Assembly (NCBI GenBank): GCA_030611115.1
Contig: JAUWQK010000078.1
Span: 1-7,072 of the forward strand
Source: Deltaproteobacteria bacterium
GTDB lineage: Bacteria; Desulfobacterota; Desulfobacteria; Desulfobacterales; ETH-SRB1
Length of the DNA stretch: 7,072 nt
Direction: 5' to 3'
Position numbers and translations under genes: made by a program. The notes beneath the pieces were generated by a model. The model worked only from the letters and a program-made list of their open reading frames with translations, was not told the origin of the DNA and ran no database searches. This document shows positions 1 to 6,557 of the stretch, piece by piece (position 1 is the first letter of the stretch; each line of letters starts with the position of its first letter).

Positions 1-88
1 ATTACTATGCTTAAATGCAATTTTTAGTAGTAATCAATGATAATAGTCTGAATATATTACAAAACAACAGATTGTAAGGTAGTACTTT
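1..88. other. Non-coding or decayed sequence downstream of the R-M gene
   Basis: Past the TGA at 89-91, all three minus-strand frames meet a stop within about 80 bases. None gives a recognisable continuation of the target-recognition domain. The stretch is very AT-rich. Either the 3' end of the gene was deleted here, or it continues beyond the window after further frame changes. No terminator hairpin was seen. Confidence 0.4.
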
Positions 89-2824
89 TCAACACCCTTT
101 AAAAGATGCAAACATTATTTCAACCCATAACAATTGAGCAAAAGCCCATTGTCCTAAATCCCACCAATTTTTTCGACCCGAACAACTTGGTCTTTTATGA
201 TAACCTTTTTCTTCACCCCATTTAATATGTTCCAATATTTTTGTGCCTTTAAGTTCATGTTTGTTTTTATGGCACATAATGATATTATACTTCAGATTCT
301 TCTGAACAATACGTAAGTGTTTTGATTCACGAGGGCTCTTTATTACTGGCATTAAAAACTCTTTTTCGATATCCAATTCTTCAGATCGACTCTTATCAAG
401 AAAAAAGAAGTCGTTAGCACCTGTTTTAATTCCAAACCTAACTTCAGCAACATCACCTAATCGAACCAATTTGTCTTTTCCTTTTTTTAAAATAGTCCAG
501 TAAATATCGGGTGCTCGCAAATATTTACCACCCCATTTATTTCCAATGTATTTTGCTATTTTTATTAAAGGGGCTGTCTTAGGTATATTTTTTCGTCCTT
601 TCTGCTTATCCTTTTTAGAGTCTTTATCATCATGAATTTCGCATCCATCCTCAAGAAGTAGTTTCTGTACTATTGGATTAACACGATATTCAGGCGTGGT
701 TTCCCGTTTTTTAGCTGTTTCAATTTCTTCAAAAATAACCGGCGATAGAATATGTTCAAAAGGCTCTTTAAACATCACAAACCTTGCAGTTTCTTCCAGT
801 CTTGTTTCTTTTTTCATATCGGGTGACGAAAAAAACACAATGACCGTATTTACATCAGCAGAAGCAAAAGACCTTTTTGCCTGGTTATCAATGACCATTT
901 TTATGTGGCAGTGTTTAAGAAGAAATTCCTGCAAGCGTTTTCCATAACCAACATCAAGCCAGGAATTGGAAGTAATAAAGCAGAATGTACCCTTTGGATT
1001 TAAAAGTGAAAGACCATGTAAATAAAAATATATATAAAGGTCGCTCTTGGCACCAATTTTATTTGCGGCAGTATCTCTTGAAGCATTATACTCAAAGAAA
1101 TGAGGAAAAACTTGATATATAGACCTTGCAAGCTTGGCTTTGTATTCTTTTTTGTTTGAAGTTGTAACCTCTTCATTGGAAAGCAGGGGATCTGAAATAT
1201 TTTCCTGTCTAACATATGGGGGATTTCCAATAACAATATCAAAGCCTGAATTTATACCACCAAAAATTTCAACGAATGCAATATCCCAGACAAATGGAAC
1301 GTCTTTCACGTCTTTTAAGGCTGATCGTGCTTGTTTAATACGTTCCATATCTTGCTGTAAAATTTTAATCTTTTTTTGTTTATCAGAGGATTTCAGGTCA
1401 AGTTTAGTCTGATGTGGTTTTGGTTCTGAAAATCCCTCAAAGTCAGGTTGTCTATATTTCTTCCCAATAGACATTTCCTGTGCTCTTTGGATTTTTTTTA
1501 TTTCTTGTTCAATGTTATGTTCAAGCGTTCCCAAAATATCGCGGAAAATCTGCAGTTCCTCATGCATGGCTTCATCTGTTGATCGGAACTGACAGGATGG
1601 GTCATTATTATAGAACTTGAATTTTTCTGTTTTAAGTTTTGCAAGTCGCTTTATTAGTGTCGAAGAAATATTTTGTGAACTTTGAATATGTCCAAGATTA
1701 ATACCGCCGACTTCTTGAACAAGGCTGTCCCCGCAGCGAATTTTGAAAGAAAAATGCGGCAATAAAGGCTCTTTTCTTATATGGAGATCTGCGGCGGGAA
1801 TTTCCGCATCTATGATGAGTGCAAGCCAAAGCCTGAGCTCCGCCACATGGCAGGCCCAAGCCATGACATCCACACCATAAAGGTTTTCCCTGATAATTCT
1901 TTTTTTCCGGTCATAAGGCGTCTCAGTTGATTTAAGTTGTTTTGCAGCCCTGTCCTGAAGGTCATCCAGAATATACAGCATTCCAACAAGAAAAGAACCA
2001 GAACCACATGCTGGATCTAAAACAGTAATTTTACCCAAACTGTCATTAAATTCTTTCCACAAGTTGGCCTTTACCAAAGCTTTATCGGCAAGAGTTTTTT
2101 CATCCAGTTCAAATGCAAATACGACCTCATATATAAGATCTTTGTATTTTTTGCCTACATGATTTGTAAGATTATCTACAAGCGATAGACGGCACATAAG
2201 ATCAATTTCAGTTCTTGGCGTGTAAAAAATACCGGCATCGCCGCGTTTATCAACTTTATCTGAAACATTGACTAAGCTTTCATATACTTTTCCAATCATT
2301 TCCGGATCAACCGCAACTTCTTTATCAAGAGGGCTGTCTTCAGAAATAGTGAAATTATATCTCTCCATAAAAGCAAATATTTGTTCAAAGCGTACATCAG
2401 TAATTTTTGCAGGTTTTTGATCCAGATCATTTTTCTGAAACAGTCCACCGTTAAGATATGGGGCTGTTGCCAAAGCTCTCTTTATTTCTTTTGGGAAATG
2501 GCGGTGTCCTCCATGAAATTTATTGTTGAAGGCTTCAAAAAAGAGTACTGAAAGCCATTGTTCAAAAAACGTATCTTCAGGCTGTTCTGTTTTTTGGTAA
2601 CTTTTCCAGAAAGAACTGAGGAACTCACTGTCTTCACCCAGCCATCCTTTTCGCTGGATAAAATACAGAAACATAACTCTGTTTAAAAACTGAAGCGCAT
2701 AGTCATGCGCCCATACTTTATCTTTGCTTTGGCTTTCCAAATTGTTCTGAAGATTTTTAAAAAACAATTCTGTATTCATCAAAAAATTGTTTTGTGACAG
2801 CTTCAACATCAAAGGCATAATCAT
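89..2824 (-). CDS. Eco57I-like (type IIG) DNA adenine methyltransferase, large 3' part of a frame-split R-M gene
   Basis: Predicted N6-adenine DNA methyltransferase of the Eco57I restriction-modification class, which transfers methyl groups from S-adenosylmethionine to adenine in a specific DNA site. Visible motifs: GIFYTPR (198-204), the usual lead-in to the SAM fold; SAM-binding motif I VLDPACGSGSF (268-278); catalytic motif IV NPPY (534-537); charged, partly helical insertion about 390-505; start of a target-recognition domain at RLGDVAEVRFGIKTG (788-802), continuing to RKNWWDLG (884-891). Family members normally run well past that point, so the stop at 89-91 looks like a C-terminal truncation. 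Residues 1-22 are not homologous-looking: they are the out-of-frame reading of sequence that encodes the end of the upstream fragment, so true coding begins near K23 (KNLQNNLE). The Met start is therefore only formal. No PD-(D/E)XK nuclease motif was recognised. Class assignment is firm; activity is doubtful. Confidence 0.85.
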   Translation of the reverse strand: MIMPLMLKLSQNNFLMNTELFFKNLQNNLESQSKDKVWAHDYALQFLNRVMFLYFIQRKGWLGEDSEFLSSFWKSYQKTEQPEDTFFEQWLSVLFFEAFNNKFHGGHRHFPKEIKRALATAPYLNGGLFQKNDLDQKPAKITDVRFEQIFAFMERYNFTISEDSPLDKEVAVDPEMIGKVYESLVNVSDKVDKRGDAGIFYTPRTEIDLMCRLSLVDNLTNHVGKKYKDLIYEVVFAFELDEKTLADKALVKANLWKEFNDSLGKITVLDPACGSGSFLVGMLYILDDLQDRAAKQLKSTETPYDRKKRIIRENLYGVDVMAWACHVAELRLWLALIIDAEIPAADLHIRKEPLLPHFSFKIRCGDSLVQEVGGINLGHIQSSQNISSTLIKRLAKLKTEKFKFYNNDPSCQFRSTDEAMHEELQIFRDILGTLEHNIEQEIKKIQRAQEMSIGKKYRQPDFEGFSEPKPHQTKLDLKSSDKQKKIKILQQDMERIKQARSALKDVKDVPFVWDIAFVEIFGGINSGFDIVIGNPPYVRQENISDPLLSNEEVTTSNKKEYKAKLARSIYQVFPHFFEYNASRDTAANKIGAKSDLYIYFYLHGLSLLNPKGTFCFITSNSWLDVGYGKRLQEFLLKHCHIKMVIDNQAKRSFASADVNTVIVFFSSPDMKKETRLEETARFVMFKEPFEHILSPVIFEEIETAKKRETTPEYRVNPIVQKLLLEDGCEIHDDKDSKKDKQKGRKNIPKTAPLIKIAKYIGNKWGGKYLRAPDIYWTILKKGKDKLVRLGDVAEVRFGIKTGANDFFFLDKSRSEELDIEKEFLMPVIKSPRESKHLRIVQKNLKYNIIMCHKNKHELKGTKILEHIKWGEEKGYHKRPSCSGRKNWWDLGQWAFAQLLWVEIMFASFKGC
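2754..2764 (-). other. Frameshift site in the R-M gene: T6-A5 homopolymer junction
   Basis: On the coding (minus) strand the sequence reads GTT TTT TAA in the upstream frame, and the stop falls inside a run of six T (2764-2759) followed by five A (2758-2754). With five T the reading would be GTT TTT AAA AAT CTT, giving ...EYRIVF-KNLQNN... without interruption and joining the two fragments. The change is therefore equivalent to a +1 insertion. Explanations in order of simplicity: an inactivating indel, a homopolymer sequencing error, a phase-variable tract, or +1 recoding at UUU-UAA, where tRNA-Phe could re-pair one base downstream. Confidence 0.75.
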
Positions 2825-3335
2825 GGACTTGCTGTATTGCTAAAGGAGGCTGACCAAATAAATCCTTTTCAGTGCGCTCGAGATTTAACATTTCTATACG
2901 TTCTGTAGCTGTTCGCAGCCGTTCCCCATGCCCAATTGTAATTCTTCTAAACAGGCGGCGTTTTTCTGTTTTTTCATCATATTTAACGTTAATGAAATGC
3001 CATCTGTCCTGTGCCTCATTTGAGAATATAAACAACGAATAAGGATGATCATTCAAAAGCTTTGAAACAACAGGGCGTTCATGAGTAATAAAAAGACGAT
3101 CCGATGACAAACGCGAATAAATAATATGAAACTCATCGCTCTGCCCACCGGAAGCAAACAGGACAGGATCTTCTGCTAAGATCTTAGTTGCTGTTTTAGG
3201 CCAACCCCTTCGGGAAAGAGATTCATTAACCCGATCATAGTTCAATTCTGTCCAGAACAATTCTTTAAGGGGTTCAATGCCTTTAAAATTATTTAGAATT
3301 TCAAATATAGTCTTTTTATATTCAATGTCTGTCAT
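2757..3335 (-). CDS. N-terminal fragment of the same type IIG-like R-M protein (frameshifted)
   Basis: This 192-residue reading frame is the N-terminal region of the R-M/methyltransferase protein whose main body follows in another frame. Its C-terminal stretch (FDVEAVTKQFFDEYRIVF, 175-192) is the kind of helix that in intact relatives leads directly into the 'F..L...AHDYA..LLNR.MFLYF.QRKGWL' segment. That segment is found at residues 39-62 of the downstream frame. The rest (ERPVVSKLL, YSLFIFSNEAQDRWHFINVKY, RRLFRRITIGHGERLRTATERI) fits the N-terminal alpha/beta domain of that family. A nuclease role is possible, but I cannot point to a complete catalytic triad. An in-frame TAG directly precedes the ATG at 3335, so no longer start exists. 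The Shine-Dalgarno is weak (GGGA). The overlap with the methyltransferase frame is 68 bp. It is best annotated with that frame as one broken gene. Confidence 0.72.
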   Translation of the reverse strand: MTDIEYKKTIFEILNNFKGIEPLKELFWTELNYDRVNESLSRRGWPKTATKILAEDPVLFASGGQSDEFHIIYSRLSSDRLFITHERPVVSKLLNDHPYSLFIFSNEAQDRWHFINVKYDEKTEKRRLFRRITIGHGERLRTATERIEMLNLERTEKDLFGQPPLAIQQVHDYAFDVEAVTKQFFDEYRIVF

Positions 3336-3383
3336 CTATTGTTTTCCCAGTTAAGAGGTGGAAGAAAAGTACTGAATTTTGGT

Positions 3384-3413
3384 TTAATATCTTGAAAACA
3401 TGTAACTGGTCAA
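3384..3413 (-). promoter_or_regulatory. Possible sigma-70 promoter of the R-M gene
   Basis: On the minus strand TTGACC (3413-3408; 5 of 6 to TTGACA) is followed after 18 bp by TATTAA (3389-3384; 4 of 6 to TATAAT). The overlapping ATATTA is an alternative at 17 bp. Initiation would fall near 3377, about 40 nt before the ATG at 3335. It is the only reasonable promoter-like pair seen upstream of this gene; in AT-rich DNA such pairs also occur by chance. Confidence 0.33.
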
Positions 3414-3489
3414 GAATATTCATTTTTGATGTTAATACGCTTATCTATTATCCTTAAACACCAGCAAGGTTAATTTGTCGTAACTACTC

Positions 3490-3518
3490 AGGTTCAAAGT
3501 TCCACGGTTCAAGGTTAG
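3490..3518. repeat. Degenerate heptanucleotide repeat tract, GGTTCA type
   Basis: Related heptamers follow one another with period 7 and one slip of a base: AGGTTCA at 3490, AAGTTCC at 3497, CGGTTCA at 3505 and AGGTTAG at 3512. Part of the tract, AGTTCCACGGTT (3498-3509), reappears nearly unchanged in inverted orientation at 4163-4173, just before plsC. Such heptamer arrays resemble the short tandemly repeated repetitive (STRR) sequences described in cyanobacteria; function unknown. Confidence 0.6.
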
Positions 3519-3637
3519 AGAGCGATGAAAATTGAACGGTAGCGCACTACAGCTTCAGGCCTTGTGGTTGTGGCAAACTCGACACTTGCAGGATTTAGGT
3601 TGCGCGCTAAAATAATCTATGCTAATTTTAAATTATT

Positions 3638-3970
3638 ATGAAACAATATATTATTGATGATCTAAGACTCGGAGAATACGAAAAGATTAAGACTTATCTG
3701 GATGAGAACGTTGGTTCTTCAAAGATAGATGGAATATACTGGATACAGCTTGATGAAAATATCCTGACTGACATTCAGGCTGAACATAAAGAATGCCGGC
3801 CATTTTATTTTGCAATGGATATAGAACCTGACCGTGTATCCTGTGAACTTCTTGTAAGATCCAGAAGTACAATAAAATGCAATTGTACAAACTATGCAAC
3901 CGAATCACAGCGCAACTGGATTATTCAGTTTGCCGACTCAATATTCGAAAAACTGGAAATAATAACTTAG
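3638..3970 (+). CDS. Conserved-looking hypothetical protein, 110 aa, four cysteines
   Basis: Small acidic, soluble protein without signal peptide or membrane segment. I believe similar short proteins occur in Desulfobacterota, but I know no function and assign none. Visible features: an N-terminal MKQYIIDDLR start; GIYWIQLDE (32-40); an AEHKECRPFYFAMDIEPDRVSCELL block (48-72) that looks like paired beta strands; then a CNC pair (C81, C83) followed by NYATESQRNW (85-94) and a C-terminal helix. H50, C53, C69, C81 and C83 could form a metal site, which is inference only. The body of the protein looks structured and non-repetitive, so the reading frame is probably genuine. There is no Shine-Dalgarno before the ATG; the upstream bases are an A/T stretch. 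The gene stands alone between two repeat-bearing gaps, divergent from the R-M gene. Confidence 0.7.
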   Translation: MKQYIIDDLRLGEYEKIKTYLDENVGSSKIDGIYWIQLDENILTDIQAEHKECRPFYFAMDIEPDRVSCELLVRSRSTIKCNCTNYATESQRNWIIQFADSIFEKLEIIT

Positions 3971-3988
3971 GCAACTACGCAGGCGTTT

Positions 3989-4014
3989 AGGCTGAAGGCT
4001 ATAGACTGAAGGAA
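3989..4014 (+). repeat. Heptanucleotide repeat tract, AGGCTGA type (left arm)
   Basis: Consecutive heptamers in exact period 7: AGGCTGA at 3989, AGGCTAT at 3996, AGACTGA at 4003, then AGG at 4010. The tract contains ATAGACTGAAGG (4001-4012), whose perfect reverse complement lies at 4116-4127. Confidence 0.65.
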
Positions 4015-4100
4015 ACAGATGATTTCTGAACGTTATTTTCTATGTTTAGGACAAAATTTCTGGCCGCTTTAATAACATTTTGGCTTCTGGGAGTCTTTTC

Positions 4101-4127
4101 CCTAAAAGCCTTCTACCTTCAGTCTAT
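4101..4127 (-). repeat. Heptanucleotide repeat tract, AGGCTGA type (inverted right arm)
   Basis: Read on the minus strand from 4125, it gives AGACTGA, AGGTAGA, AGGCTTT and TAGGG in period 7. This is the same heptamer family as 3989-4014, but inverted and with the units in a different order. Only 12 bp pair perfectly with the left tract. With a 103-base loop it could close a long hairpin. Confidence 0.6.
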
Positions 4128-4148
4128 TAGTTACTTTATGTTTTGATC

Positions 4149-4176
4149 AACCGTTAACCGACAACCGTGAACTATT
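4149..4176. repeat. Heptanucleotide repeat tract, AACCGTG type, abutting the plsC start
   Basis: Four heptamers in exact period 7: AACCGTT at 4149, AACCGAC at 4156, AACCGTG at 4163 and the decayed AACTATT at 4170. The tract ends 7 bases before the plsC ATG and fills the place where a ribosome-binding site would be expected. Its reverse complement matches part of the tract at 3490-3518. Confidence 0.65.
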
Positions 4177-4183
4177 ACTATCT

Positions 4184-4903
4184 ATGATACGAACCCTGAT
4201 TATTGCAATATTTGCTCTTCCTGCTACAGTCTTCTTCAGCAGCCTAACCATACTTGCATCTTTTATAAATAAAAATGGCGATCTGGCTTATAATTGTACA
4301 AAAGCATGGGCTAAATTTGTGCTTGCCGTCAGCCGCATTAAAGTAACCGTCGATGGCGTTTACAACTTACGACCTGACAGGTCTTATATATACATGTCTA
4401 ACCACCAGAGCAACTTTGATATTCCCGTTGCTCTGGCTCATCTTCCTTTTAAGTTCAGATGGGTTGCAAAAGCAGAACTTTTCAAGATACCGATTTTCGG
4501 TTATGCGATGCACAGGATTGGACATATAAATATTGACCGATCAAATCGCAGAGCTGCTTTTAAAAGCTTAAAAAAGGCTGCAAAAAATATTCGGGAAGGA
4601 ATTTCTGTATTAATCTATCCTGAGGGTACACGCAGCAAAGATGGTAATATCAGGCCATTTAAAAAAGGCGGGTTTGTTTTAGCATTGGAATCCGGCGTTC
4701 CGATAGTTCCTGTAATAATACACGGAACATGGCCTATCATGCCAAAGGATAAACTCATTATAAGACAGGGAAATGTTACTATAGAAATCAAAGAACCAAT
4801 TGAAACAAAAAGTTATAATAGAAAAACTAAAGACGAGCTTCTGGAAAAAGTAAGAAATATCATTTGCGAATCTTTTGAAAAGGGGAAAACAGACACATTA
4901 TGA
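4184..4903 (+). CDS. plsC: 1-acyl-sn-glycerol-3-phosphate acyltransferase (PlsC family)
   Basis: Membrane-associated enzyme of phospholipid synthesis that acylates lysophosphatidic acid at sn-2 to give phosphatidic acid. At 239 residues it has the usual bacterial PlsC length. An N-terminal hydrophobic segment (about 2-28) anchors it. The four family motifs are present: the catalytic HX4D in NHQSNFD (73-79; H74, D79); motif II around KAELFKIPIFGYAM (96-109) with GHINIDRS (113-120); motif III YPEGTRS (145-151), which binds the glycerol-phosphate; and motif IV VPIVPVII (172-179). The ATG at 4184 places the membrane segment right at the N-terminus and no in-frame upstream start is available. It has no Shine-Dalgarno, because a heptamer tract precedes it. 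Its stop codon overlaps the rnj start (ATGA), which suggests coupled translation. A substrate other than lysophosphatidate is possible within this superfamily. Confidence 0.92.
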   Translation: MIRTLIIAIFALPATVFFSSLTILASFINKNGDLAYNCTKAWAKFVLAVSRIKVTVDGVYNLRPDRSYIYMSNHQSNFDIPVALAHLPFKFRWVAKAELFKIPIFGYAMHRIGHINIDRSNRRAAFKSLKKAAKNIREGISVLIYPEGTRSKDGNIRPFKKGGFVLALESGVPIVPVIIHGTWPIMPKDKLIIRQGNVTIEIKEPIETKSYNRKTKDELLEKVRNIICESFEKGKTDTL

Positions 4904-6552
4904 AATTGAAAATAATCCCGTTGGGCGGGTTAGGAGAAATCGGCCTTAATATGATGGCCTTTGAATACGGAGATACTATTTTTGTTGTTGATGCAGGTCT
5001 TATGTTCCCTGAAGATTATATGCTTGGCGTTGACTATGTAATACCAGATTTTAATTACCTGAAAGAGAACAAGTCCAAAGTTTCAGGTATCGTTTTAACC
5101 CATGCTCATGAAGATCATATTGGAGCTCTGCCCTATCTGCTTAAAGAAATAAATGCTCCGGTCTTTGGAACTCGTTTCACGCTTGGAATAGTAAGGCACA
5201 AGCTTGAAGAACATGGTCTTCTTTCATCAACTTCTCTCAATGAAATTTCTCATAGAAAAAAACTTAAAATAGGAATTTTTGAGCTTGAGTTTATCCGTGT
5301 AAGCCACAGCGTTGTGGATGGCATAGGAATTGCCGTTAAAACACCTTATGGGCTTATTGTGCACACAGGGGATTTTAAAATCAGCCATACGCCGGTGGAT
5401 GGCGTAATGACCGATCTGAATAAGTTTGCCAGGTGTGGAGATGAAGGAGTCCTTGCGCTGCTGTCAGACTCCACAAATGTGGAAAAGGAAGGATATACTA
5501 TATCCGACAAGGATATAGGTGAAGCTCTGGCAAAGATAATAATTGAAAGCAAGGGACGTATAATTGTAGCTCTTTTTGCTTCAAATGTCGCGAGAATACA
5601 ACAAATAGTTAATATTGCGAGATTAAAAGGAAATAAAGTACTAATTAGCGGCAGAAGTATAGAAACCAGCACAAATATCGCGAAAGATCTTGGATACATC
5701 CATATCCCTGAGGGGATGGAAATTGATATTAAACAAATCGATGACTTTAAAGACGATGAAATAATAATAATAACAACCGGCAGCCAGGGTGAACCCATGT
5801 CGGCCCTGGCCCGTATGTCCAGAGGCATTCATAAACAAATAAAAATCAAGGAAGGCGATACTGTCATCTTCTCGTCAAAATTCATTCCCGGAAACGAAAA
5901 AGCTATTTCAAATATTATAAACAATCTTTACAGAAAAGGCGCTGACGTTATTTATGAAAAGATTTCGGCCATTCATGTATCAGGCCATGCTTTTCGGGAA
6001 GAATTAAAACTAATGATAAACCTTACCAAGCCTGAACATTTCATTCCGATACACGGTGAATACCGGCACCTGATTCTGCACACGCGGCTTGCCGAACAGG
6101 TTGGCGTCTCAAAAAACAAAATACTTCTCGCTGAAAATGGCCAGGTAATTGAATTTGATGAAAATGGAGGAAAAGTTCTTGAAAAGATTATGACCGGCAG
6201 GGTGCTTATTGACGGGAAAGGAGTCGGTGATGTCGGGAGAAGTGTACTAAAAGAAAGACGTATGCTATCAAGAGATGGTTTTGTTGTAGTTAACATGGTT
6301 TTTGACGAAGAGTCAGGAATAATTGTGCATGGCCCGGAAATTGTTTCACATGGTTTTGTATTTGAGATGGAAAAAGGACATCTTCTCGAAGACGCAAAGT
6401 GTGTAATACTTGAAATCTTAGAAGAAACAGGTCCTGATGTCCCTGACAGAATTGATAAAATCAGATCTCGGATACAGCCGGCTCTAAGAAAGTATTTTTA
6501 TTTTACAATAGGACGCCGTCCGATTATACTACCTTTTATTATAGAGGTATAA
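4900..6552 (+). CDS. rnj: Ribonuclease J (metallo-beta-lactamase/beta-CASP)
   Basis: Cytoplasmic RNase with 5'-3' exonuclease and endonuclease activity, used in mRNA decay and rRNA or sRNA maturation. At 550 residues it is of normal full length. Order: beta-lactamase part with the zinc site THAHEDHIG (67-75; H68, H70, D72, H73), further ligands H136 (RVSHSVVDG) and D158 (HTGDFK); beta-CASP domain with SDSTN (189-193), ALFASNVARIQQ (224-235), GRSIE (251-255) and TTGSQGEPMSAL (292-303); 5'-phosphate/RNA-contacting HVSGHA (359-364); PIHGEYRHL (383-391) with H390 as the expected last ligand; and a C-terminal domain ending in the typical RPIILPFIIEV. All key residues are intact. The start overlaps plsC by four bases. 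AGGGGA at 4881-4886 gives a Shine-Dalgarno about 13 nt upstream. Expression with plsC is likely. An rnjA/rnjB distinction cannot be made. Confidence 0.96.
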   Translation: MKLKIIPLGGLGEIGLNMMAFEYGDTIFVVDAGLMFPEDYMLGVDYVIPDFNYLKENKSKVSGIVLTHAHEDHIGALPYLLKEINAPVFGTRFTLGIVRHKLEEHGLLSSTSLNEISHRKKLKIGIFELEFIRVSHSVVDGIGIAVKTPYGLIVHTGDFKISHTPVDGVMTDLNKFARCGDEGVLALLSDSTNVEKEGYTISDKDIGEALAKIIIESKGRIIVALFASNVARIQQIVNIARLKGNKVLISGRSIETSTNIAKDLGYIHIPEGMEIDIKQIDDFKDDEIIIITTGSQGEPMSALARMSRGIHKQIKIKEGDTVIFSSKFIPGNEKAISNIINNLYRKGADVIYEKISAIHVSGHAFREELKLMINLTKPEHFIPIHGEYRHLILHTRLAEQVGVSKNKILLAENGQVIEFDENGGKVLEKIMTGRVLIDGKGVGDVGRSVLKERRMLSRDGFVVVNMVFDEESGIIVHGPEIVSHGFVFEMEKGHLLEDAKCVILEILEETGPDVPDRIDKIRSRIQPALRKYFYFTIGRRPIILPFIIEV

Positions 6553-6557
6553 AAACT

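Larger units (their letters stand above)
3336..3637. other. Divergent intergenic region between the R-M gene and the 110-aa gene
   Basis: About 300 bases without a credible gene. It holds the possible R-M promoter (minus strand, 3384-3413), a degenerate GGTTCA heptamer tract (3490-3518), and a 6-bp inverted repeat TAGCGC (3540-3545) / GCGCTA (3604-3609). That repeat encloses a more GC-rich 58-base segment than the flanks. The plus-strand promoter of the 110-aa gene must lie near the right end, but no good -35/-10 pair was found there. Confidence 0.5.
3971..4183. other. Intergenic region between the 110-aa gene and plsC, rich in heptamer repeats
   Basis: This 213-bp gap holds three period-7 tracts (3989-4014, 4101-4127 and 4149-4176). 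Two of them contain the perfect 12-bp inverted repeat ATAGACTGAAGG (4001-4012) / CCTTCAGTCTAT (4116-4127). The 103 bases between the arms show no recognised gene or RNA. No clear terminator or promoter was found, although a promoter for plsC-rnj is expected here. Confidence 0.5.

Noticed and set aside
696..1412. Plus-strand open frames at 696-947 and 1134-1412
   Set aside because: They lie opposite the methyltransferase motifs, have low-complexity compositions and match no family; they are antisense shadows.
2757..2765. UUUUUUA, the classic -1 slippery heptamer, at the R-M frame break
   Set aside because: The upstream frame reads it as GTT TTT TAA, so it is not in the X-XXY-YYZ phase. The downstream frame also requires +1 (or -2), not -1. 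A -1 signal of the retroviral type does not explain it.
89..3335. BREX (PglX) or DISARM methyltransferase
   Set aside because: The fold class is compatible, but no helicase, phosphatase, protease or other partner gene of those systems is beside it. The only neighbour is an unrelated small gene.
3485..3512. GGTTCAAAGTTCC looks like a tRNA T-arm
   Set aside because: No acceptor, D or anticodon arm can be placed upstream, and there is no CCA end. The similarity comes from the heptamer tract.
4116..4148. Rho-independent terminator after the 110-aa gene
   Set aside because: The inverted arms are 103 bases apart and not GC-rich, and no U-run follows the stem directly.
3490..4176. CRISPR array
   Set aside because: The repeats are 7 bases long, contiguous and degenerate, with no 20-40 bp repeat/spacer alternation and no cas gene.
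5346..6296. Minus-strand open frames opposite rnj
   Set aside because: They are Ser/Ile/Pro-rich antisense readings of the beta-CASP region with no domain likeness.
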